17,429 nucleotides of DNA, taken from positions 1 through 17,429 of the forward strand of contig CANHGA010000013.1 in the NCBI GenBank assembly GCA_947460085.1, in the 5' to 3' direction. Shown piece by piece: positions 7,104 through 14,249 of the stretch; the first letter of the stretch is position 1; every line of letters starts with the position of its first letter. Below the pieces are notes generated by a model, which worked only from the letters and a program-made list of their open reading frames with translations, made no database searches and was not told the DNA's origin. Position numbers and translations under genes: made by a program. The stretch is from Synechococcaceae cyanobacterium (GTDB lineage Bacteria > Cyanobacteriota > Cyanobacteriia > PCC-6307 > Cyanobiaceae).

Positions 7104-8354
7104 GTGAATGACGGTTGGCAAATCCTCAAGATTGGCGGGATTCCCCTCAAGGTCCATCCCAGCTGGTTCGTGATCGTGTTGCTGGCCACCAGTGCGTTTG
7201 CCCAGCACTACGGCCTCAACACCAAGCTTGCAGTTCCCGTGGTTTGGCAGTGGGGCCTGGGTTTTGCCACGGCGCTGTTGTTGTTTGTCTCCGTGCTGCT
7301 GCATGAGCTGGGCCATTCCTTTGTGGCCATGGCCCAGGGGGTGAAGGTGCGCAGCATCACCCTGTTTCTCTTGGGTGGTGTGGCCAGCGTTGAGCGGGAA
7401 TGCAGCACGGCCATGGGAGCTTTGATGGTGGCGGCGGCTGGCCCGGCGGTGAGCCTGGTGCTCGGCTTGGCCTTGATGGCCAACGTCCACAATGCCGCCC
7501 ACATCGCTCCGGTGCTTGGCGACATGGTGGCCCAGCTGGGCAGCCTGAACCTGGTGTTGGGATTGTTCAATTTGTTGCCAGGTTTGCCCCTCGATGGCGG
7601 CCTGATTGTTAAAGCCCTGGTCTGGCAAGTAAGTGGCAGCCAGCGCCGTGGCATTGAAGTGGCCAATGCCTGCGGCCGGGTTCTGGCCCTCCTCGCCATG
7701 GGGCTGGGCACCCTCCTGTTGTTTCGCGGTGCCGGTCTCAGTGGGGCCTGGTTGATTTTGCTGGGCTGGTTTGGGCTTGGGGCCGCTCGCAACCAATACC
7801 AATTGCTCACCCTGCAAACCATCCTCAAGGAGTTGCGGGTGCGGGAGGCCGCTGGCCGCCGCTTCCGGGTGCTCGATGCCAAAGATTCCCTGCGCCAACT
7901 CAGCCAGTTGCGCATCGGCGAGGCGAAGGAACTCAGCCAGGGTGATTGGTTGTTGGTCTGTGACCAAGGCCGCTGGAAGGGGGTCATCGACGATGAACCC
8001 CTGCAACAACTCCCCGTCCAGCGCTGGGACACCGATCGCATCGGTGACCATCTCATGCCCTTGTCCAGCTTGGCCTCGATTTCTGAGAACGCCCCCCTGT
8101 GGCAGGCCGTCCAGCAACTCGAAGAGAGCAAGGCGACCCGGCTCCTAGTGCTTAGTGCCGCCGGTCTGCCCTGCGGCACCTTGGAGCGCCCCGAGCTCGG
8201 AGCCGTGGTTTTGGCGAAGTTGGGCCTGAAGCTGCCAACGCCCTTGATGGAGATGGCTCGGCGGCAGAACACCTACCCCCTGGGTCTGGGCTTGCCCCAG
8301 GTCGTGCGCACGATGGTGGCCACGGGCGAGGTTGCTGGGACCGATGCCAGCTGA
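7104..8354 (+). CDS. Site-2-type intramembrane metalloprotease with CBS-like domains
   Basis: A 416-residue M50-family protease predicted to cut transmembrane substrates within the membrane. The zinc motif HELGH is at 67-71 in a hydrophobic helix, and the second conserved motif NLLPGLPLDGG at 156-166 supplies the aspartate ligand D164. Several hydrophobic spans fill residues ~18-225. The C-terminal ~160 residues (RFRVLDAKDSL... to ...GTLERPELGAV) look like two degenerate CBS domains, which often sense adenine nucleotides. This matches the S2P-with-CBS subgroup common in cyanobacteria. Relatives release anti-sigma factors or membrane-bound regulators; no substrate is encoded beside it. The start is a GTG at 7104 (VHPSWF follows as in relatives). 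The last 82 bp overlap the opposite-strand ligase gene. Confidence 0.88.
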   Translation: MNDGWQILKIGGIPLKVHPSWFVIVLLATSAFAQHYGLNTKLAVPVVWQWGLGFATALLLFVSVLLHELGHSFVAMAQGVKVRSITLFLLGGVASVERECSTAMGALMVAAAGPAVSLVLGLALMANVHNAAHIAPVLGDMVAQLGSLNLVLGLFNLLPGLPLDGGLIVKALVWQVSGSQRRGIEVANACGRVLALLAMGLGTLLLFRGAGLSGAWLILLGWFGLGAARNQYQLLTLQTILKELRVREAAGRRFRVLDAKDSLRQLSQLRIGEAKELSQGDWLLVCDQGRWKGVIDDEPLQQLPVQRWDTDRIGDHLMPLSSLASISENAPLWQAVQQLEESKATRLLVLSAAGLPCGTLERPELGAVVLAKLGLKLPTPLMEMARRQNTYPLGLGLPQVVRTMVATGEVAGTDAS

Positions 8355-9088
8355 TGGTCTGGGATGCGGCCAGCAATCTGCCCCAGTTCGTGGGCCTGGA
8401 GGGGGCTCTTGTCCATCAGCTCCCCCCGCAGGGCCTCAGGCAGGGCTACACCTGCAGCATCAAGAAGGCACTGCTCCAATTGGGCTGGGCCCGCTGGCAG
8501 CTCAGGCATGGGGGGTGGTTCCTGGCCAAAAACCTGCCGCCAAAGGGCCGTTGGTGGATCGAGCAGGATTGAGCCGTGCTGCAACAGCTGGCCCCGGCGC
8601 CAGAGTTGGGCACTGCCGATCCGCTTGCCCCCTCCCGGATGCACCAAGTCGGCGGCTGTGCTGAGGGCAAAGCAGTTGCTCTGCTGCAGGTTGGCTGCTT
8701 GATCGCCAAAGACCAGCGGTAGGCCCAGGGTTTCAAAGGCCTGCTGCAGCCAAAGGCAGCTGAGCCGGTAGGCCTCCCGCCGCGAGGGAGGGGGAGTGGG
8801 CCACACGAGGGCATAGGTGAGCTCTCCGGCATGCAAAACGGCGCGACCCCCACTGGGCCGCCGCACCAGATCGATCACCCCCTGGTTCACCAAATCGGGC
8901 CAATGGGGTTCGAGATGGCGCTGGTGAAACCCCAGCGACAGGGTGGGGCGCCGCCAGCGATAGAGGCGAAAGGCCGGCCGGCCCTGGTCGAGCAGCCAGC
9001 TATCGATGGCCATCTGCCAAGCCCCATCCAGCTCGGTGGTGGCCACCCAGCGCGGTTCCTGGGTGGGAGATGCTGTGGTTTCAGCCAT
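8273..9088 (-). CDS. Lipoate/biotin protein ligase-family protein
   Basis: A 271-residue member of the BPL/LplA/LipB family, which activates or transfers lipoate, octanoate or biotin onto carrier-protein lysines. Visible signatures are RRPSGGRAVLH (76-86), ELTYALVW (89-96), the nucleotide/acyl-site lysine K155 in GGGKRIGSAQ, and QHGSILLD (170-177). It resembles the stand-alone LplA-like proteins of cyanobacteria, and whether it is a true ligase or an octanoyltransferase cannot be decided here. The ATG at 9088 lies 17 bp from the divergent permease ATG at 9106, so the two promoters must overlap each other's 5' ends. Its last ~27 codons run antisense through the end of the protease gene; those residues are poorly constrained and fall after the conserved core. 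Confidence 0.85.
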   Translation of the reverse strand: MAETTASPTQEPRWVATTELDGAWQMAIDSWLLDQGRPAFRLYRWRRPTLSLGFHQRHLEPHWPDLVNQGVIDLVRRPSGGRAVLHAGELTYALVWPTPPPSRREAYRLSCLWLQQAFETLGLPLVFGDQAANLQQSNCFALSTAADLVHPGGGKRIGSAQLWRRGQLLQHGSILLDPPTALWRQVFGQEPPPMPELPAGPAQLEQCLLDAAGVALPEALRGELMDKSPLQAHELGQIAGRIPDHQLASVPATSPVATIVRTTWGKPRPRG

Positions 9089-9105
9089 TGCCCCAGATTG
9101 CCCCG

Positions 9106-9891
9106 ATGACGTGGAGCTTGCTGTCGCTTGTGCCCCTGGGGCTTCTGACGGGCTTGCTTTCCGGGGTCCTGGGCATCGGCGGCGGCCTGGTCTTCTCCCC
9201 CTTGCTGCTTCTGGTGGGCCTGGACCCCCACCATGCCCTGGCCACCAGCACCTTGGCGATTGTGCCCACCGGGCTTGGGGGCACGCTGGCCCATGTGCAG
9301 TCCCGCTCCATCCCCTGGCGGGCCGGGTTGGCCATTGGCCTAGGAGCGGGCTTTGGGGCCCTGGTGTTTAGCCATTTGGGCTTCGGCTTGGCCGGCTGGC
9401 AATTGCTCAGCCTTCAAGCCGTGATGTACGGGGCTTTGGCGATCACGATTCGCCCCAAGCCGGTCGAGGCCCTTGATTCCAGCACCCCTATGCCCTTGGC
9501 CGGCCTGGTGGGGGTGGGATCTGCGGCCGGCATGCTTGGCGGATTACTGGGGGTTGGCGGTGGTTTGGTCATGGTCCCCTTGATGGTGCGGCTCCTGGGG
9601 TTACCGGTGCGCCTCGCCATCCGGCTGAGCATGCTCGGCGTGCTTACCGCAGCCTCAGCGGCCACCGTCACGTTTTTGCAGGATGGTCGGGCCCTGCTGC
9701 CGATGGGGCTCACCTTGGGATGCAGTGCCGCCGTGGCAGCCCATTGGTCGGCCTCCCGCCTGAATCGCGTTCCCGAGCATTGGCTGGTGTGGATGCTGCG
9801 GGCCATCACCTTGGCACTGGCCCTCGACAGTGGCCGGCGGGCCTTGGGCCTGCTCCTCCAGGTGCTGCATGGGCCCACCGCCCTGGGCTGA
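9106..9891 (+). CDS. TauE/SafE (DUF81) family membrane permease
   Basis: A 261-residue integral membrane protein with about eight hydrophobic spans and the internal duplication typical of the family: TGLLSGVLGIGGGLVFSP (15-32) and GMLGGLLGVGGGLVMVP (142-158) are repeat copies of the same glycine-rich motif. Family members export or import small anions such as sulfite, sulfoacetate or related organosulfur compounds; the substrate here is unknown and the neighbours do not suggest one. The start was set at ATG 9106 rather than the in-frame ATG at 9070, because the hydrophobic first span follows directly and the longer form would overlap the divergent ligase gene. It converges on the CRR6-like gene with a 21-bp gap. 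Confidence 0.88.
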   Translation: MTWSLLSLVPLGLLTGLLSGVLGIGGGLVFSPLLLLVGLDPHHALATSTLAIVPTGLGGTLAHVQSRSIPWRAGLAIGLGAGFGALVFSHLGFGLAGWQLLSLQAVMYGALAITIRPKPVEALDSSTPMPLAGLVGVGSAAGMLGGLLGVGGGLVMVPLMVRLLGLPVRLAIRLSMLGVLTAASAATVTFLQDGRALLPMGLTLGCSAAVAAHWSASRLNRVPEHWLVWMLRAITLALALDSGRRALGLLLQVLHGPTALG

Positions 9892-9912
9892 ATCCAGGTT
9901 GGAGGCTCCAGC

Positions 9913-10404
9913 TCAGGCGTGGTCCCAGAAGTTGGCGTCGAGCTCAAAGCCCAGCACCGCAGCCATTTGCCCCAATCTTTGGCGGCAGCTCAACCCATGA
10001 CCCTGGGCCCAACCATCCAGGACGAAGAGTCGGTGGGTGATCCAGAGCTCCAGGGATTCACCAGCGAAGCGAATCCCTTCGGTTCGGCTAAAGCTATGGG
10101 GCAGCAGCATCGCCACATGGCGGGTGAGTTGGCCGCTCGAGCGTTCCAACACCAAGGGCAGCCAAGGGTAGGCAGCGTCTGCCCGCAGGGACCACAGGCG
10201 GATCTCGGGGATTTCCGACAGTTCGCGGGGATCTTCCGCCTCCCGGGGCCAGTCGAATTGGAGGGTTAGCTCGGCTCCGCCTTTCACCAAGCTGGCTGGC
10301 TCGAGGGATGCCCAGGGATCGAGGGGGGCCAGATCGAGTTGCCGAATGGCACTGGATCCAACCAGCAAAGGACCAGCAGCTGCGGGCATGGGGACGTCGG
10401 CCAT
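9913..10404 (-). CDS. CRR6-like NDH-1 complex assembly factor (DUF1817)
   Basis: A 163-residue soluble protein that I recognise by its central block DPRELSEIPEIRLW (58-71) followed by YPWLPLVL and, after a short gap, AMLLPHSFS and EGIRF. These are hallmarks of the cyanobacterial/plastid CRR6 family. In plants, CRR6 is needed to assemble the stromal arm of the photosynthetic NDH complex (with NdhI). The cyanobacterial homologue is thought to act likewise in NDH-1, the ferredoxin-plastoquinone reductase used in cyclic electron flow and CO2 uptake. The start was taken at the ATG at 10402-10404; a TTG one codon upstream is less likely. It is divergent from psaM across 88 bp. Confidence 0.85.
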   Translation of the reverse strand: MADVPMPAAAGPLLVGSSAIRQLDLAPLDPWASLEPASLVKGGAELTLQFDWPREAEDPRELSEIPEIRLWSLRADAAYPWLPLVLERSSGQLTRHVAMLLPHSFSRTEGIRFAGESLELWITHRLFVLDGWAQGHGLSCRQRLGQMAAVLGFELDANFWDHA

Positions 10405-10492
10405 CAAGAGCTGTGACAGCAGGGCGCGGGAGCCTGGACCGTAGCCCCCAAAGGACGAACAATGGAATGACGTTGCTTCCTACCGCAGCCCC

Positions 10493-10597
10493 ATGGTTTC
10501 CTCCCTCAGCCAAGCCGAAGTGCTGATTGCCCTGGTGGTGGCCGCCCACGCCGGTGTTTTGGCCGTTCGCCTCTGCTTCAGCCTCTATAAGGCGTGA
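10493..10597 (+). CDS. psaM: Photosystem I subunit XII (PsaM)
   Basis: A 34-codon gene. The product, starting MVSSLSQAEVLIALVV and ending RLCFSLYKA, is a single membrane span with a short polar N-terminus and the terminal R-L-x-x-x-LYK element of PsaM, a small thylakoid subunit of photosystem I near the trimer interface. The span has a histidine (AAHAGVLAVRL) where freshwater PsaM usually has a Leu-Pro pair. Length is normal for PsaM (about 30-35 residues). No Shine-Dalgarno is visible, as for most genes in this window. It is divergent from the CRR6-like gene and followed by a hairpin, so it may be a single-gene transcript. Confidence 0.85.
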   Translation: MVSSLSQAEVLIALVVAAHAGVLAVRLCFSLYKA

Positions 10598-10630
10598 TGG
10601 ATGGGGGTAAGTCCCCTGCCTTTGCCTGAA

Positions 10631-10669
10631 GACATTGCGCCCCTCTCCCTTGGCGTGGGGGGCAATGTC
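10631..10669 (+). terminator. Probable hairpin terminator after psaM
   Basis: GACATTGC (10631-10638) pairs with GCAATGTC (10662-10669). After one G/G mismatch, CCCC (10640-10643) pairs with GGGG (10657-10660) around a 13-nt loop. It starts 34 bp after the psaM stop. There is no downstream T-run, so it may be a transcript-end or processing structure rather than a canonical intrinsic terminator. Confidence 0.5.
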
Positions 10670-10705
10670 CGCTAGAAGCCTTGCAAATGTCCGTTCCTAG
10701 TCTGC

Positions 10706-11119
10706 GTGCCCCAGGCCTCCCGGCGATCAGCTCCTAGGGCCCAGGCACCTGCCCCTTTCCAGCCCACAATCGTGCCCCCCCGGCACGCTGTGTTCGGCTC
10801 CGATGGCCAGCTTCTCAGCCTTTCCTCTGAGAGCCAGAAGCTGGTTTGCAGTGTGCTCGGTCTCACCCTCAAACTCAGCCTGGTTGTGGTGACCGGGGTC
10901 AGTTTGATGCGTTTGGCCGTGGCGTATCAAGAACGGATGGAGCGCCAAGGGGAGCTCAAAGCCGTGCTGGATCTGGAAACCGGCAAGCTCACCAAGGCGC
11001 GCGATCGGTTTGACCAGCTGTTTGCCGTTGGTGGTGAACAGGGCTTGATTCGTGAACAAAACCAGTGGATTGCGCCGAATCGATTGAGGGTTGTTTGGCA
11101 GCCCCAGCCCCAGCACTAG
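10706..11119 (+). CDS. Small one-span membrane protein, unknown function
   Basis: A 137-residue protein that I do not recognise beyond its being plausible as a conserved picocyanobacterial protein. The proline-rich N-terminus (about 1-28) is followed by a hydrophobic span at about 46-72 (LVCSVLGLTLKLSLVVVTG), then a charged helix at ~74-106 (YQERMERQGELKAVLDLETG) that could form a coiled coil, and a short WIAPNRLRVVW tail. One span followed by a heptad-like helix recalls the layout of FtsL/FtsB-type bitopic proteins, but I see no sequence match. The start is a GTG at 10706; the nearby ATG at 10687 is in another frame and soon stops. It sits between psaM and por, 50 bp before por, and may be co-transcribed with por. 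Confidence 0.65.
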   Translation: MPQASRRSAPRAQAPAPFQPTIVPPRHAVFGSDGQLLSLSSESQKLVCSVLGLTLKLSLVVVTGVSLMRLAVAYQERMERQGELKAVLDLETGKLTKARDRFDQLFAVGGEQGLIREQNQWIAPNRLRVVWQPQPQH

Positions 11120-11169
11120 CGGGCCATACCCCGTAAGTTGGGGCGCCAATTGCCCACCAGCGTCCATCC

Positions 11170-12144
11170 ATGGCCGAAGCCAACAGCGCCGGAACCGTTC
11201 TGATTACAGGCACCACGTCCGGTGTAGGCCTCAACGCCGCCAAGGCCATTTCCGACCGTGGCTGGACGGTGGTGACGGCCAACCGGGATCCCATCCGGGC
11301 GGCCCAGGCGGCGGAATCCCTAGGGATTCCTTCGGCCAAGTTGCACCATCTCCGCATGGACCTGGGCGATCTGGACAGTGTGCGCACAGGTGTCGAAACC
11401 CTGGTGGGCTCGTTGGCCATGCCCCTCGACGCCCTGGTCTGCAATGCGGCTGTCTACAAACCCCGGTTGAAGCAGCCCGAGTGGTCTCCCCAGGGTTACG
11501 AGATCTCGATGGCCACCAATCACTTGGGCCACTTTCTGTTGATTCAGATGTTGCTGGCCGACATCCAACGCTCCCAGCATCCGTCAAAGCGGGTGGTGAT
11601 CTTGGGTACGGTCACGGCCAATTCCAAAGAGCTGGGGGGCAAGATCCCCATCCCTGCGCCGGCGGATCTCGGAGATCTTTCCGGGTTTAAGGCCGGTTTC
11701 AAGGCACCGATAGCGATGGCCAATTCCAAGGCCTTTAAGCCTGGCAAGGCCTACAAGGACAGCAAGCTCTGCAACATGATCACCACCCAGGAGCTGCATC
11801 GCCGCTGCCACACCACGACGGGAATTGTGTTCAGTTCCCTGTACCCCGGTTGCGTGGCCGATTCCCCCTTGTTTCGCAACACACCGAGGGCATTTCAGAA
11901 GATCTTTCCCTGGTTCCAAAAGAATGTGACCGGCGGCTACGTGAGCCAGGCCCTCGCCGGTGAACGGGTGGCCCAGGTGGTGGCCGACGAAGGCTTCGAT
12001 ACCTCAGGGGTGCATTGGAGCTGGGGCAACCGCCAAAAACAGGGCGGCCGGCAATTCAGCCAGGAACTCTCTGACAAGGCAAGCAACCCCGAAACCGCCC
12101 AAGGAGTCTGGGATTGCTCCATGCGCCTGGTGGGCTTCGCTTAA
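11170..12144 (+). CDS. por: Light-dependent protochlorophyllide oxidoreductase
   Basis: POR reduces protochlorophyllide to chlorophyllide with NADPH in a light-driven step of chlorophyll synthesis. The 324-residue SDR-type protein has the NADPH-binding TGTTSGVGLNAAKA (13-26), CNAAVYKP (91-98), TNHLGHFLL (116-124), the catalytic YKDSK at 195-199 (Y195, K199), and the conserved cysteine C228 in LYPGCVA implicated in pigment binding. The POR-specific insertions absent from ordinary SDRs, such as the KAFKPGKAYKDSK region, are present, which separates it from a general dehydrogenase. The start at ATG 11170 has no clear Shine-Dalgarno. It converges on the gene at 12174-12662 with a 29-bp gap. Neighbours psaM and the CRR6-like gene make this a photosynthesis cluster. 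Confidence 0.96.
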   Translation: MAEANSAGTVLITGTTSGVGLNAAKAISDRGWTVVTANRDPIRAAQAAESLGIPSAKLHHLRMDLGDLDSVRTGVETLVGSLAMPLDALVCNAAVYKPRLKQPEWSPQGYEISMATNHLGHFLLIQMLLADIQRSQHPSKRVVILGTVTANSKELGGKIPIPAPADLGDLSGFKAGFKAPIAMANSKAFKPGKAYKDSKLCNMITTQELHRRCHTTTGIVFSSLYPGCVADSPLFRNTPRAFQKIFPWFQKNVTGGYVSQALAGERVAQVVADEGFDTSGVHWSWGNRQKQGGRQFSQELSDKASNPETAQGVWDCSMRLVGFA

Positions 12145-12173
12145 AGCCGAATTGGCCCCAACCAGGTTGGATC

Positions 12174-12662
12174 TCAAAGGCGACGGCGGAATCCGTCGCC
12201 GCCAAAACCAGAGCCAAAGCCCCGATCTTGATCGTCGTTGGTGCGGCTCAATGTCCAGACATTGCGGCTGAGGCGACGGGCGGTGAGCCCACCCCGCACG
12301 ACCACGGCCGTTCCTGGACGGGCTCCCATCAATTGGGTCACCTCAGCTGTGGTCAAGGGGGCCCCGGTGTGGATGGCGAGTTGGGTGAGCTCGAGCCGCT
12401 GGCGCAGGGCGCTCAGATCGGCCTGGCCGCCGTCTTCCGATTCACTCCACATCCAGGGCCTCTCCTGGCCAGAGGTCGCCATCTTTTGCATCAAGCCCAG
12501 GCCAATGAAGGCCAGGGCCTGTTCCGGCTTTAGGCCCTCCGCGGTGGCTTGGGCCATCCATTCCGGCATCCCAGAACCAGGGTTTTGGGCTGGCATCGGC
12601 TCCGTTTCGGTGGCGGAATTGGAGCTCGAGCTGGAGGTGCCCGTGGTGCGCTTGGTGGCCAT
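12174..12662 (-). CDS. Conserved-looking hypothetical protein
   Basis: A 162-residue protein starting at ATG 12662. I do not recognise it. The N-terminal ~30 residues are Ser/Thr-rich and probably disordered. A helical middle follows (MPEWMAQATAEGLKPEQALA, then IGLGLMQKM). The most structured part is residues ~85-140, where PLTTAEVTQLMGARPG could be a helix-turn-helix-like pair followed by VVVRGGLTARRLSRNVWTL. The tail is Gly/Arg-rich (DRGFGSGFGGDGFRRRL). The predicted charge pattern and basic tail would fit a nucleic-acid-associated protein, but that is only a guess. It is divergent from csoS1D across a hairpin-rich 145-bp gap and convergent with por. Confidence 0.6.
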   Translation of the reverse strand: MATKRTTGTSSSSSNSATETEPMPAQNPGSGMPEWMAQATAEGLKPEQALAFIGLGLMQKMATSGQERPWMWSESEDGGQADLSALRQRLELTQLAIHTGAPLTTAEVTQLMGARPGTAVVVRGGLTARRLSRNVWTLSRTNDDQDRGFGSGFGGDGFRRRL

Positions 12663-12724
12663 GAACGTCCCATCAACGTTGGGCGGACGCTACCGGCTCA
12701 GGCCTTGACGGCAAGTCCTCGAAA

Positions 12725-12790
12725 GGCGGGCGGTAAGATCCCGCCAACTCAGGCCCGCGCGGGGAGCGTTATCCCCCGGGCCCGCCTGAG
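12725..12790. promoter_or_regulatory. Two adjacent inverted repeats before csoS1D
   Basis: First repeat: GGCGGG (12725-12730) pairs with CCCGCC (12740-12745) around a 9-nt loop. Second: CTCAGG (12748-12753) pairs with CCTGAG (12785-12790), and inside it CCCG/CGGG and GGGG/CCCC pairings are possible with bulges. They fill the gap between the minus-strand gene starting at 12662 and csoS1D. They could be leader RNA structures, an operator, or simply GC-rich chance pairing. The second ends 17 nt before the csoS1D ATG. Confidence 0.4.
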
Positions 12791-12807
12791 GCTCCTTGCC
12801 ATCCTTC

Positions 12808-13614
12808 ATGGCCTCCCGTTCCCTGCCACCATCGCGCTCTAGGGGCAACGGGCCTGCCATTACGGGCACGTTGTCGATTGCTGGTAGCGGTTCCGGTGGC
12901 AACAGCCTGGGTGGCGATAGCTCCGGTGCGAGTTGCGTCATCACCACCGATAGCGAGGGTTCCCGGCTGGCCCGCCAATCCAGCCATGTGCAGTCGATTG
13001 AGCTGCGCACCTACGTCTTTCTGGACTCGCTCCAGCCCCAGCTGGCGGCCTACATGGGCACCGTGTCCCAGGGGTTCCTACCGATCCCCGGCGATGCCTG
13101 CCTCTGGCTCGAGGTGTCTCCTGGCATGGCCGTGCATCGGGTCACCGACATTGCCCTGAAGGCAAGCACGGTGCGACTGGGCCAAATGATTGTGGAGCGG
13201 GCCTTTGGCTCCCTTGCCCTGTATCACCGCGACCAGAGCAACGTGCTCCATTCGGGCGACGTGGTGCTCGAGGCCATCGGCAACAGGATTGAGCAGCGCA
13301 GCCGCTGTGAGGTGAGTTGGACGGAAATCATTCGGGCCATCACCCCCGACCATGCGGTGTTGATCAACCGCCAGAACCGGCGGGGCTCGATGATTCAAGC
13401 CGGGATGAGCATGTTCATCCTGGAAACGGAACCGGCTGGCTACGTGCTGATCGCCGCCAATGAGGCCGAGAAGGCATCGAACATCACCGTTGTCGATGTC
13501 AAGGCGGTGGGTGCCTTTGGTCGACTCACCCTGGCGGGTAAGGAAGGCGATGTGGAAGAAGCCGCCGCCGCCGCCATGCGGGCGATTCACAACATCAACC
13601 AATCAGCTCGCTGA
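12808..13614 (+). CDS. csoS1D: Carboxysome shell protein CsoS1D (tandem BMC domain)
   Basis: CsoS1D is a minor alpha-carboxysome shell protein. Two fused BMC domains form pseudohexameric trimers that stack and have a gated pore thought to admit larger metabolites such as RuBP. After a variable ~40-residue Ser/Gly-rich leader, the first BMC domain begins near GASCVITTDSE (40-50) and includes ELRTYVFLDSLQPQL (65-79). The second begins near SWTEIIRAITPDHAV (170-184). The gating pair E130-R131 in MIVERAFGS is present. The protein is close to the Prochlorococcus protein as I recall it. I preferred the ATG at 12808 (268 residues) over the TTG at 12796. It ends 2 bp from the convergent rdgB gene and lies about 2.2 kb upstream of csoS1 and cbbL. 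Confidence 0.95.
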   Translation: MASRSLPPSRSRGNGPAITGTLSIAGSGSGGNSLGGDSSGASCVITTDSEGSRLARQSSHVQSIELRTYVFLDSLQPQLAAYMGTVSQGFLPIPGDACLWLEVSPGMAVHRVTDIALKASTVRLGQMIVERAFGSLALYHRDQSNVLHSGDVVLEAIGNRIEQRSRCEVSWTEIIRAITPDHAVLINRQNRRGSMIQAGMSMFILETEPAGYVLIAANEAEKASNITVVDVKAVGAFGRLTLAGKEGDVEEAAAAAMRAIHNINQSAR

Positions 13615-13616
13615 CT

Positions 13617-14201
13617 TCAGGCCAAGCCAAGAGCAGCCTTCAATCCCGGGGCCATTTGCCTGGCTGCCTTGCCCCGGCTGCCCAGTTTGAGTTTGAGGTG
13701 CTGGGGCATGGCTCCGTAGGTCATGCCCGCTTCCCGCACCCAGAAAATGGGGTCGTAGCCCCCACCGGAGCCTTCGGCCCGGTGCAGGATCTCGCCTCTG
13801 CAGATGCCTTGGGCTTGCAACACCACCAGGCCGGAGGGATCGGCTAGGGCCATGGCGCTGTTGAAGCTGGCACTGCGGTAGGGCGTGGTGCCGAGCTCAT
13901 GGAGCAGCCGGTGAATCCGTTCGTGGTCCGTGGGGGCGTAGCGGGCTGAGAACACCCCCGGGGCCCCGGCCAGGGCGTCCACCTCCAGGCCCGAATCGTC
14001 GGCCAGGGCCCAATGACCCGTGAGCTGGGCCACGGCCTCGGCTTTGAGGCAGGCATTGGCCATGTAGGTGCTGCCGGTTTCATCAATCTCCAGCCCCTTG
14101 GGCTGCTGGCGCAAGTCCAGATCCACCGCATCGAGCATGGCCCCGATCTCGGCCACCTTGTGGGGGTTGCCACTGGCAATCACCAACACAGGTCTTTGCA
14201 C
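13617..14201 (-). CDS. rdgB: RdgB/HAM1 non-canonical purine NTP pyrophosphatase
   Basis: A housecleaning enzyme that hydrolyses dITP, XTP and ITP to monophosphates, keeping deaminated purines out of nucleic acids. The substrate-loop signature is IASGNPHKVAEI (8-19), the metal-binding site LADDSGLEVDALAGAPGV lies at 66-83, and SARYAP follows. The length of 194 residues is normal. The frame stays open far upstream (to about 15410) antisense to sbtA, but homology begins just before IASGN, so I place the start at the GTG at 14199-14201. HAM1 genes are a regular neighbour of csoS1D and the cso/cbb operon in picocyanobacteria. Here it is divergent from sbtA and convergent with csoS1D (2-bp gap). 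Confidence 0.92.
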   Translation of the reverse strand: MQRPVLVIASGNPHKVAEIGAMLDAVDLDLRQQPKGLEIDETGSTYMANACLKAEAVAQLTGHWALADDSGLEVDALAGAPGVFSARYAPTDHERIHRLLHELGTTPYRSASFNSAMALADPSGLVVLQAQGICRGEILHRAEGSGGGYDPIFWVREAGMTYGAMPQHLKLKLGSRGKAARQMAPGLKAALGLA

Positions 14202-14222
14202 GGGGTACCTAGCTCGATCGGG

Positions 14223-14238
14223 CCATTGTGACCAATGG
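14223..14238. promoter_or_regulatory. Perfect 16-bp palindrome, candidate operator
   Basis: CCATTG (14223-14228) and CAATGG (14233-14238) form a perfect inverted repeat around TGAC. It lies 21 bp upstream of the rdgB start and 128 bp upstream of sbtA. The ATTG/CAAT half-sites resemble those of LysR-type regulators such as the CO2-response factors of cyanobacteria, but the 4-bp spacing is shorter than usual. It could also form a small hairpin in the rdgB leader. Confidence 0.4.
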
Positions 14239-14249
14239 GCTGAATTGCA

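Noticed and set aside
7098..8117. 339-codon minus-strand frame opposite the site-2 protease
   Set aside because: The plus-strand protein carries HELGH and the second zinc motif; the antisense translation is Gln/His/Gly-rich without motifs.
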